A DNA stretch of 64,000 nt from NCBI GenBank assembly GCA_013298765.1, contig JAAFJA010000010.1, forward strand, positions 106,454 to 170,453, read 5' to 3'. Below are positions 54,928 to 63,700 of the stretch, one piece after another. Under the pieces are notes generated by a model. That model was given only the letters and a program-made list of their open reading frames with translations. It had not been told where the DNA came from and did no database searches. Position 1 is the first letter of the stretch. Each line of letters begins with the position of its first letter. Source of the DNA: Betaproteobacteria bacterium. GTDB taxonomy: Bacteria; Pseudomonadota; Gammaproteobacteria; Burkholderiales; Casimicrobiaceae. A program made the translations under genes and the position numbers.

Positions 54928-55701
54928 ATGCCCACTGCTCTCATCGCTGACGACGAACCCCTGCTTCGCGAACGCTTGCGCGAACTATTAAACAAATTGT
55001 GGCCAGATCTTGAGATTCTCACGGAGGCGAAAAACGGCAACGAAGCCGCGAAATTCATCGCCGAATACGCGCCCGAAATCGCCTTTCTCGACATCAAGAT
55101 GCCGGGTCAAACCGGTATCGAGGTCGCGCAAGGCATCGAGACCAGCACCCGCGTTGTGTTTGTTACCGCATACGACGAATACGCAGTGCAAGCCTTCGAG
55201 CGTGAGGCTATCGATTACGTGATGAAACCGGTGAACGAAGCGCGCCTGGCACAAACGATTACGCGCGTTAAAAATGCGCTCGCCGCGAAAGAGAACCCAC
55301 CCGAGATCGCCGCGCTACTCAGTTTGCTCTCGCAATCGCGAACAAGGGCGAATGCAACGCCCGAGGAGAAGAAATCCCCTCTTCGCTGGATTCGCGCAAG
55401 CCGCGGCGACACCACGTATCAAATCGCAGTCGACGAAGTACTCTTCTTCCACAGCGATGACAAGTACACGATTGTGAATACTCCGAGCGGCGAGCACGTG
55501 ATCCGCATGGCCCTTTCTGAACTTCTTGAATCGCTCGATCAAGAGCAATACTGGCAAGTGCATCGCGGCACCGTCGTCAATGTGAACTACGTCACGTCAA
55601 GCAAACGCGATGGTGATGGACGCGTTACGCTCAACTTGCGCGGGTGGGATAAGCCAGTTGCGGTATCGCGGGCTTATTCGCACTTGTTTAAGCAGATGTA
55701 G
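54928..55701 (+). CDS. LytTR-family response regulator
   Basis: 257 residues. The receiver domain has acidic residues Asp8-Asp9-Glu10, the phosphorylation site Asp55 in AFLDIKMPG, and Lys in DYVMKPVN. A LytTR DNA-binding domain runs from about 150 to 257 (ASRGDTTYQIAVDEVLFFHSDDKYTIV, YWQVHRGTVVNVNYV, VAVSRAYSHLFKQM). It pairs with the LytS-type kinase 68 bases upstream. LytTR regulators usually bind direct repeats before target genes such as cell-wall or export functions. The TAG stop codon is the first TAG of a REP-like repeat starting GTAGG. Confidence 0.94.
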   Translation: MPTALIADDEPLLRERLRELLNKLWPDLEILTEAKNGNEAAKFIAEYAPEIAFLDIKMPGQTGIEVAQGIETSTRVVFVTAYDEYAVQAFEREAIDYVMKPVNEARLAQTITRVKNALAAKENPPEIAALLSLLSQSRTRANATPEEKKSPLRWIRASRGDTTYQIAVDEVLFFHSDDKYTIVNTPSGEHVIRMALSELLESLDQEQYWQVHRGTVVNVNYVTSSKRDGDGRVTLNLRGWDKPVAVSRAYSHLFKQM

Positions 55702-55770
55702 GCCGGCTTGAGGGGCGAAACCCAGCATTGGCGGGACGAAGTAGAAGCTGGGTGTTGCAACCCAGCCTAC
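55698..55770. repeat. REP-like repeat, second type
   Basis: 73 bp from GTAGGCCGG to GCCTAC. The arms AACCCAGC...GCTGGGT and the right-hand GCTGGGTGTTGCAACCCAGC hairpin are typical of REP elements found in many proteobacteria. The TAG in GTAGG is the stop codon of the LytTR gene. Confidence 0.75.
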
Positions 55771-56177
55771 GCGCTACTCGCGGCATCACGGTAGCGGTTC
55801 GGAGGCCGCAACGTTCGTCGTAGTCCGGATGCGGCTATCTCCAGATCTCCTCGCAGATCCAATGTGCAAGACGAGCCCCGGGAATGTCGTGTGACTTAGC
55901 GAGAAGCGGAGTGCATTCTTCAACCGCGACCTGCCGCGACACTCATACGATGCACACGCTCGCGAACTCATCGAGTGATACGCCTAGATTTGCTTAAAAG
56001 GTAACTTTGAAACGAAACATGGATCATCTCCAAAACTGAGAAGTCATGATCTTTCACCATTTATCGGGAAACCACCAGTTACGCTTTTTGTGTCGTGCTT
56101 AACGGTCGTCAAAGCACAGCATAGGCAACCGCGGCTCGTACCAATTTGAGTGCAATTAGATTGCGCCCTACGCCATC
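55771..56177. other. Gene-free stretch
   Basis: About 400 bp between the REP-like repeat and the stop of the RsmB-like gene. It contains a GTAGTCCGGATGCGG stretch near 55818 reminiscent of a REP end. No gene or RNA recognised. Confidence 0.4.
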
Positions 56178-57431
56178 CTACGACTTCTCAAACACCGCCG
56201 CAAAAAAACCATCACACCCATCGCGATGCGGTAGCAACTGCGCAAACGGTTTCTCTGGATTCGGCGTTTCATCGCGAAGCGAAACCGGGACAATCGACCA
56301 GCCTTCATTGCTCGCAACGAAGTGCTCTGCGACTTTTTCATTTTCCTCGGAGAGCAAACTACACGTAGCGTAAACCAACCGTCCACCGGGTCGAACCAGT
56401 TTGGCGGCCTCGTTGAGAATACTCTTCTGAATCTCAACCAATTCTTTGACGCTCGTGGGAGACTGACGCCATTTGAGATCGGGGTTCCGCTTGAGTGTGC
56501 CCAAGCCTGAACACGGGGCGTCAACGAGCACTCGATCCACCTTACCCGCAAACTTTGCGAGTTTTGAATCATGTTCATTTTCAATGCGCATCGTCTGCAC
56601 GTTGCTCGCGCCTGAGCGCGCGAGACGTGGCCCTAGGTTGTCGAGTCTGCGTTCGTTGTTATCAAGCGCGTAGAGGCGGCCCGTGCTCGCCATCATCGCC
56701 GCGAGCGCTAGCGTTTTTCCACCCGCACCCGCACAGAAATCGATCACGAATTCGCCGCGCTTTGCACCCACGAGTTTCGCGAGCAATTGCGAGCCTTCAT
56801 CTTGCACTTCGATCACGCCGTTTTCGAAAAGCTCGTGCCGCGAGATATCAACGCGCCCTAGTTCAAGCTTTTGCAATCGAAGGCCGATATCGGAAAGCGG
56901 CGTTGCGCGGGCGCCATCAAAGCCTTCTTTTACTAAGCGCCGCAGTACATCGTCTCGCTTTGCCTTGAGCGTATTCACCCGCAGATCAAACGACGCAGGT
57001 TTCAAGAGTTCGTCCGCGAGCGCGATACGCTCATCGTTGCCATACTGCAAACCAAGGCGATCCCAGAGCCATGCGGGAAGTTCACGTTTTGGATGCGCGC
57101 CAATGGTTTCCTCGGTCTTCAGAAACTTGGTGTAGCGATCTGTTTCGCCGGTAGGGACGGTAACGCGACGACGAAACTGTCGAGCAAGCGCCGCAAGCGC
57201 GAGCGCGGTGAATTCGTCTTTCGGTTTGCCGCCGTCAAACGCAATGGTTTCAACTGTGAGCCGATGCCGCAACCACGCATAAAAACCCTCTGCCACGAGC
57301 GGCCGATCAAGCGAGCCGACTCGCTTTTCGCGCAAAACGTAGGTGAGCGTGCGATCAGCAGGGTAGTCAAATTTTGCGGTCGATTGAATTGCGAAGGCGA
57401 GCGCGGAGAGAGCAGAGGAACGGAGTTGCAT
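56178..57431 (-). CDS. RsmB-like m5C RNA methyltransferase (NOL1/NOP2/Sun)
   Basis: 417 residues. The SAM-binding core starts at VIDFCAGAGGKTLALAAMM. Two catalytic cysteines are present: in VDAPCSGLGTLKRNPDLKW (motif IV) and ATCSLLSEENEKV (motif VI). FDLRVNTLKAKRDDVLRRL is the RNA-binding RRM-like segment that precedes the core. The N-terminal 130 residues are mostly helical and replace the NusB-like domain of classical RsmB. Family members form 5-methylcytosine in rRNA; the exact target site is uncertain. Single gene on the minus strand. Confidence 0.9.
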   Translation of the reverse strand: MQLRSSALSALAFAIQSTAKFDYPADRTLTYVLREKRVGSLDRPLVAEGFYAWLRHRLTVETIAFDGGKPKDEFTALALAALARQFRRRVTVPTGETDRYTKFLKTEETIGAHPKRELPAWLWDRLGLQYGNDERIALADELLKPASFDLRVNTLKAKRDDVLRRLVKEGFDGARATPLSDIGLRLQKLELGRVDISRHELFENGVIEVQDEGSQLLAKLVGAKRGEFVIDFCAGAGGKTLALAAMMASTGRLYALDNNERRLDNLGPRLARSGASNVQTMRIENEHDSKLAKFAGKVDRVLVDAPCSGLGTLKRNPDLKWRQSPTSVKELVEIQKSILNEAAKLVRPGGRLVYATCSLLSEENEKVAEHFVASNEGWSIVPVSLRDETPNPEKPFAQLLPHRDGCDGFFAAVFEKS

Positions 57432-57604
57432 AAAGCAATTCTAGACGCTTAAAAAAGGCGCTAGAGATTAATGACTACTCCGCAGAAAAATCAGTTTTAT
57501 ATGGGTGAGCTTGCAATAAGTATAAAACGCAAGAATGCAAATAAATTGACGCTAGCCCCCATAAATGTTGGCTTAAGCTCGAAAATTTTATCTCTACCAG
57601 CACT

Positions 57605-58537
57605 TCACACAATCAGAGCAATGAGCGCGACAAACCCGACAGCAATGATTGCGGCGAGAACGTAGAGAAACGATATGAGAAGCGCTTTGATGATCGTTTT
57701 AATCCAGCCGCCTCCATACACACGGCGCATCGCGACGGTCGCGTACACGGGGATCGCAAACGAGAGGATCGCGAGAAGCGTTTGGTGTGCGAGCGAGGCG
57801 AGAATCGCGAGCAACCAGAAGGTGTGTAAGTGCAGGGCGAAGACGATGTGAGAGCCGTACGTCATTCGTCTGCGCACATAAACGAGCTTGAGAAATACCG
57901 CAAAGAGCGGCACCAGCACAAACATCGCATAGGCCCAATACCGAACCATCCGCTCGGGCAGGGTTTCGACCAGATGTTTGAGGGCGTCTGCTGAGCCAAA
58001 CTTCTGTTTCGCTCGAGCGCAGATCCATTCAGGCACCTTGTTGCACTGAATTTTGCCCTTCTCAAAGGTGATGTTGTTGTTATCACCAAACGAGATCACA
58101 TTTCCTTTTTCGAATGCGGTAGGGTTAGCTTTCGCCTCGTTGTTGACCAAGCCTTGCATGCTTTGCCCCGCTAGGATGCCGAACACAAGAAACGAGATCA
58201 CGCTGACGGTGAGGTACAAACGCAGCGGAAGTATGTAGGCGCGTTTTCGGCCTTCGAGATAGTCTTTTGTCAGCGCACCGGGCCGCGATATAAGTCGCCA
58301 AAGCGTCTGAATGAACGAGCCTTTGACGGCGATGTAGTTGCCGAAAAAGTGATGAACGAATTCGTTAAACGTAGGCGGCGCTCGGCTTGTTTCTTGCCCG
58401 CAAGCAGGGCAGAACTTCGCGTTAGGCAGCAAGCTTAAGTCGTATCCACAGTTGCGACACCCTAGTTCGCTTTTGTCTCTAACGCTGGGGGCTGCTTCGT
58501 TCGCTGGCGCGACGGGGGGCGCCTGAATTTCGCTCAT
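57605..58537 (-). CDS. DUF3667-type zinc-ribbon membrane protein
   Basis: 310 residues from the ATG at 58537, which overlaps the stop of the acetyltransferase gene as ATGA. An N-terminal zinc ribbon (CRNCGYDLSLLPNAKFCPACGQE) is followed by FNEFVHHFFGNYIAVKGSFIQTLWRLISRPGALTKDYLEGRKRAYILPLRLYL and then about five membrane segments, the arrangement of DUF3667 proteins. The loop around residues 140-190 (ending with CNKVPEWICARAKQKFGS) would face the periplasm. Function unknown. Confidence 0.82.
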   Translation of the reverse strand: MSEIQAPPVAPANEAAPSVRDKSELGCRNCGYDLSLLPNAKFCPACGQETSRAPPTFNEFVHHFFGNYIAVKGSFIQTLWRLISRPGALTKDYLEGRKRAYILPLRLYLTVSVISFLVFGILAGQSMQGLVNNEAKANPTAFEKGNVISFGDNNNITFEKGKIQCNKVPEWICARAKQKFGSADALKHLVETLPERMVRYWAYAMFVLVPLFAVFLKLVYVRRRMTYGSHIVFALHLHTFWLLAILASLAHQTLLAILSFAIPVYATVAMRRVYGGGWIKTIIKALLISFLYVLAAIIAVGFVALIALIV

Positions 58538-59133
58538 GTCGCGTCGCGCTGGCTCGCCCAATCGCGCGCCAGCATGCCGTAGACGAACGAGTCGCGCACG
58601 TTGCCGCGATGGTCGCGGCGTTCGCCCCGAAGGTGCGCCTCGCGCGCAAAGCCGATGCGCTCGAAGAGCTTAGCGCTACGCGTATTGAGCGCGTCACAGC
58701 TACCCCAGACGCGATTAACTTTCATATGGTCAAACGCGAGGGTGCAGCAGAGAGAAACTGCCTCAGTTGCGATGCCCTGACCGCGCGCACTTTTGCGAAG
58801 ATACCAACCGATTTCGAGCGATGGTACGGTCCAATCAAAGCCGTGGAATCCGCAGCCGCCTAAGAGTGTTTTTTCATCGAGCGAAAATACTCCCAGTATC
58901 AACGCGTCCCGCGTAATCCACTTCCCGGCCATCTCGCGCGCGTAGTTTTCTGAGTCTTCAACGCTTCGGTGGCGCTCCGGCCAAGCCATCCAGTACGAAA
59001 GATCAGCGAGGTCTTCGTTGACCGCTTCAAACTTCGCGCGCCCGTCGCCCGATCGGTAGGGGCGCAGAACGCACTGCTTGCCGAGGATTTTGGTGGGAAG
59101 CTGAAGAAGTCGGGGCTGAAGAATTGCGGGCAT
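58534..59133 (-). CDS. GNAT-family N-acetyltransferase (RimJ/RimL-like)
   Basis: 199 residues. The N-terminal LRPYRSGDGRAKFEAVNEDLADLSYWM, FSLDEKTLLGGCGFHGFDWTVPSLEIGWYLRKSARGQGIATEAVSLCCTLAF (the acetyl-CoA loop R-x-x-G-x-G-x-A) and NTRSAKLFERIGFAREAHLRGERRDHRG match RimJ/RimL-type GNATs, which acetylate protein N-termini or small amines. It precedes the DUF3667 gene and is coupled to it by a 4-base overlap. Substrate unknown. Confidence 0.92.
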   Translation of the reverse strand: MPAILQPRLLQLPTKILGKQCVLRPYRSGDGRAKFEAVNEDLADLSYWMAWPERHRSVEDSENYAREMAGKWITRDALILGVFSLDEKTLLGGCGFHGFDWTVPSLEIGWYLRKSARGQGIATEAVSLCCTLAFDHMKVNRVWGSCDALNTRSAKLFERIGFAREAHLRGERRDHRGNVRDSFVYGMLARDWASQRDAT

Positions 59134-59362
59134 AAGTTGAGTTTAGAAGTGCGCGCCCATCACAGTCACGCGAGTTCACTGAGCGCATTGAATTCTCGGA
59201 TGATTGGTGTCGCGAAAGTGTCTCTGCGGCCGAACAGAATGTGCTGGCGTGAGCAGCTTCGCCAATAAAGGCTAAGCTCGGGCAGGCGCCGCGTGTGAAT
59301 ACTTTGATGCACTCGCAGCGGGGCAGGCGAGATTGCCGAGCTAGCTCCGCAACTGCCGCGCG

Positions 59363-60488
59363 CTAAGCGGCCTCGCCCGTTCCTAAGCTTGCGCCGGCTT
59401 TCAGCGATGCTTCGATAAAGGCATCGAGATCACCATCGAGTACGGCCTGGGTGTTTCCGGTTTCGTGACTGGTTCGCAAATCCTTGATCCGAGACTGATC
59501 AAGCACATAGCTTCGGATTTGGTGCCCCCAGCCAATGTCTGTCTTCGTGTCTTCTAGTTTTTGCTGCGCTTCTTGCCGTTTTCGAAGCTCGAAATCGTAG
59601 AGACGAGCCCTAAGCCGCTTCCAAGCCACGTCGCGGTTGCTGTGTTGCGAGCGACCGTCTTGGCACTGCACGACAATACCCGTGGGAATGTGCGTCAAAC
59701 GAACCGCTGAATCGGTTTTATTGATGTGCTGACCGCCTGCGCCACTGGCGCGAAACGTGTCAGTGCGCACGTCTGCGGGATTGATGTCGATCTCGATCGA
59801 ATCATCCACTTCTGGATAGACGAATACAGATGCAAACGATGTGTGACGTTTCGCATTTGAATCAAATGGGCTCTTACGCACCAATCGGTGTACGCCTGTC
59901 TCAGTACGCAAATAGCCGTATGCGTAATCTCCAGAAATCTTCAGGGACGCAGACTTTATTCCAGCAACGTCGCCATCGGTGTAATCCTGCACCTCCACCG
60001 CAAAGCCGCGGCGCTCGCCGTAGCGGCTATACATCCGGAACAGCATCTGTGCCCAGTCCTGCGCCTCGGTGCCGCCCGAGCCAGCGTTGATATCAATAAA
60101 ACAGTTTGAAGCATCCGCCTCGCCAGAAAACATTCTCTTGAATTCGAGGTCAGCAATCAGCGCCGACGCGCGGGAAATATCCGCTTTAATACTGTTTAGC
60201 GTCGCTTCATCCGCTTCGCTCGCAGCCATCTCCAGCAATTCAGCCGCGCCGCCAGTGTCTGCTTCCAGCGAATCAATGGCAGCGACGACGCCATCAAGCT
60301 CGCGTTTTTCGCGCCCGAGTTCACGTGCACGATCCGGTTTGTTCCAGACGTTCGGGTCTTCCAGCTCGGCGTTTACCTCCTCTACGCGTCGCTTTTTGCG
60401 GTCGTAGTCAAAGTAACCCCCGGAGTTCTGCAACCTTCGCGGAGGCGATAGAAATCGAAGTCTTAAGTTCTGAGATGAGTTCTTGCAT
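59363..60488 (-). CDS. prfB: Peptide chain release factor 2, programmed +1 frameshift
   Basis: RF2 reads UAA and UGA stop codons. The gene begins at the ATG at 60488 in one frame: 26 codons ending ELRGLL, then TGA (60408-60410). The frame then shifts by +1 at CTT-TGA-C and continues as [19 protein letters not shown] to 59363, giving about 374 residues (E. coli 365). A G-rich stretch, CCGGGGG, precedes the slippery codon as an internal ribosome-binding element. Key motifs: [13 protein letters not shown], with the SPF stop-recognition tripeptide, and [15 protein letters not shown], with the catalytic GGQ. The frame can also be read further upstream (to 60610), but that part is not coding in RF2. 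RF2 thus controls its own synthesis. Confidence 0.96.
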
Positions 60489-60664
60489 GCTGGATCCGTA
60501 TTCGTTCCTGCGATTTTAGGGAAACGCTGACGCCTCTTCGCGGTGCGCGTTTTGACTGATTGCAGATTGCGGCGGCAAGCTTGGTTTTTCACGCGCGCAC
60601 CCGTGGACAAACCACGACGGATGAGTCGCTTCCAAACAATGACGATCTACGCCGCCACAAAGAA

Positions 60665-60689
60665 AAAGACCGGCACGAAGCCGGTCTTT
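60665..60689 (-). terminator. Rho-independent terminator after the repetitive surface protein
   Basis: AAAGACCGGC-ACGAA-GCCGGTCTTT hairpin; on the minus strand it is followed by TTC with an A/T-rich flank. It lies 20 bases after the stop at 60709. It may act in both directions. Confidence 0.8.
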
Positions 60690-60708
60690 TCATCACGAGA
60701 TGCGTTGC

Positions 60709-63700
60709 TTATTTACGGCGACGCTGCGCTTTCATCCCCAGCCATCCCACAAGCATCATCAATGCGAGCAGGAACTTCAGGTCGAGTGTTGGTACTGGTT
60801 GCGGATCAACACTTTGAACTGCAGGTATCGTGATCGTCACAATGGCCGTATCGCAGACCGTTGGTGCGGCTTGTGCACAGATTTGGTATTCCACCGTGTA
60901 GACACCCGACGGCGTACCTGGAGGAACAACCAACTGGTTGCTCGGGTTAATCGAAGCCCCAGGAAGCGTCGTGTTAGCGCCAGGAACAATCACCGGTGCT
61001 GTTACGCCCGTTGCGCTCACGCTTGGGTTCGCGATCGTACCGAGTTGATCGTTTTGGAGCAGCGTGACAACGCCACCAATCGCGGACGGAAGCACTGCAC
61101 TGTCATTGATGGCATCAATCACGATAGTGATCTGTCCGCTCGGCGAAACACCCTGAACGATGTTGTTCGATGGGTCTGAATCGTTCTGTGCGTTAGTGAT
61201 ACCAGTGAACTGGACCGTTTGTGGCGGAGTATCACTACCACCGAGCGTGCCTGGTGCCGTATAGCTGAACGTACAGGTGATCGCGTTACCCGTGCCTAGA
61301 ACAGCAGGGTTACTTGGCGAACACGACAGCGCGTTCACCGTACCAACGCTCACCGACACAGAGCACGATGGCGAGAGCGCAAGGTTCGGCCCAAGGTTGG
61401 TACAGACCAGTTGCAATCCACTATACGTTTGACCTGGCGCGACCGAGATTGGAAGCGAGCCCGGACCAGACGTCGGGAAGGTTGCGCGCATATCAGCCGC
61501 ACCTGCAGAGACGGTGATTGTGGCCACGGCGGTATCGCATGCTGCTGTCGGGTTGGTCGAGCAGATTTGATACGGCACGGTGTACACACCTGGCACCGCA
61601 TTTGCCGGAACGTTCACCAAGCCTGTCGCTGGGTCAAGCGTGAGCGGCGTGCCGAGAGCGGGCGCGGTTGCTCCTGGCAGCTGCGCGATCGTGACGTTTC
61701 CAGCCATGCCTACGGTCGCGGAGGCCGGACCATTCGTGTCGTTGAGCAACAAGTTAACCACACCGCCGGAAGCGCCGATGTTGACCGTCTCATTGACAGC
61801 ATCCACGATCGCAACCGTTTCGCTGTCTCCGTTGTTGGTCTGCAGCGGAGCTGGCTCGTTTGTCGCGCCTGTCGTGCTCGTCACCACAACACTGGTTGCA
61901 GCCACATCGCCCGGCGCGCCTGGATTACCTGGCGCAGTTACAGAAATCGGGCAAGTAATCGTTCCGCTCGGTGCGAGCGATGTCAGGGTGCTGCCCGCAC
62001 TAGCCACGCACGCGCCGGTGATCACCGCCGTCGCACCAGGCACTGCCGTGGCAACCGTACACGTTGGGTTGGACGCCGTGAATGGCCCCGCGTTTGTACA
62101 GACTACTGAGCCATTCACCGTAGCGCCCGGTCCCATAGAGGCAGGAAGCCCGATGATTTGCGAAGTCATATCCGCGGAGGTATCGTCCACCGTAATAGTC
62201 ACCGTTGCACGGTCGCAGGTAGCGACTGGCGTCGTTGCAGGCACGCTGCACAAATCGTAAACGACGGTGTACACCCCTGGAGTAGAACCGGCCGGTACGT
62301 TGATGATTCCCGTTGTTGGATCAAGGCTGAGCGCCGTACCACCCGCAGGTGCTGTGCTGCTGATTTGGGCGATGGTATTGCTGCCGCCTGAGCCAACTGT
62401 CGGAGCTGAAGATCCGTTTTGATCGTTGGTTAAAACGTTTACGGAGCCGCCAACGAGGGAGCCAAACGTGCCAGCGTCGTTAAGCGCATCAATGATCACC
62501 ACGCTTGCAGAAGACGAGTTATTTGTCTGCTGCTGGGCGTTTTCATTGGTTGCACTCGTGCTACCGACCAGCGCGATCGTCGTCGCTGTGACTTCGCTCA
62601 GGGCGCCGGCATTCACAGGCGCTGTCACCGAGATCGGGCAACTAATCGTGTTGTTAGGCGCAACTGCGGACAACGGCACGGCTAGCGGCAGAGCTGGAGT
62701 ACAGCTTCCAGAAATCACAACAGATGCGCCCGGCGTCGTCGTGCTCACGGTGCAGGTCGGGTTAGAAGCCGAACCCGGTCCGTTGTTAGTACACACGAGG
62801 TTACCGCTGACGGTTTGTCCAGGTGCAATTGACGGTGGCAAGCCCGTAATCGCAGACGTCATGTCCGCTGTCGTGTCGTTAACCGTGATCGTTGCAATCG
62901 CGCGATCACAAGCTGCCGAGACCGACTGCGAGCAAATCTCATACTCGACGGTGTAGCTGCCCGGTGCCGTCCCTGCCGGAACGTTGATCGCACCAGCGAC
63001 GATTGTTGCGCCTGGAAGCGTCGTGTTCGCGCCAGGGACAATCGTAGGAGCGAGAATTCCGCCCATGCCGATTACTGGTGCGCTCACCGCGCTACCGAGA
63101 CGATCATTCGCGAGAATGATCACCGTTCCGCCGGCTACTGAACCGACCGTCGCAGCGTCGTTTAGTGCATCAACGATTGCGAGAGCACCAGTGCTCGTGT
63201 TGTTGTTCGTGCTACCCGGCGACTCATTCGTTGCCGTCGTGTTTCCGTCGATGACAACAATCGTCGCGGGTTCATCCGCGCCGCCACGCACTCCAGGCGC
63301 TGTGATGCTCAACGAGCAGGTCAAGGTCCCACCCGGCAACAAGCTCGCCGCAGTGCTACCCACACTCGGCGTGCATACGCCAACACTTACAACCGCACCT
63401 GGTATTGCGGTCGTCGCGGTACAGGATACTGCAGTGGCCGCAATTGCACCGTTGTTAGTACACACAACCTCACCGGTCGCGGACTGTCCCGGGCCAATCA
63501 AGGCAGGCACCGTAACAGCACTTACGACATCAACCGTCGTGTTAGACACTGTAATCGTCGCAATCGCACGGTCACAAGCCAGAGGCGTTGTGTCGGGATC
63601 CGAGCAGATTTCGTATTCAACCGTGTACACACCTGGTGGCGTGCCTGCTGGAACGCGAATCTGGTTCGTCGCAGCGTCAATCGTGGCTGTAAGCAGTGTC

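Noticed and set aside
60520-60535. GGGAAACGCTGA near the prfB start as another end of the element at 53045-53231
   Set aside because: Only about 12 bases match and no partner end was found nearby; likely chance.
60411-60610. Upstream-extended prfB frame without frameshift
   Set aside because: The sequence has no similarity to RF2, and the classical frameshift site explains the gene fully.
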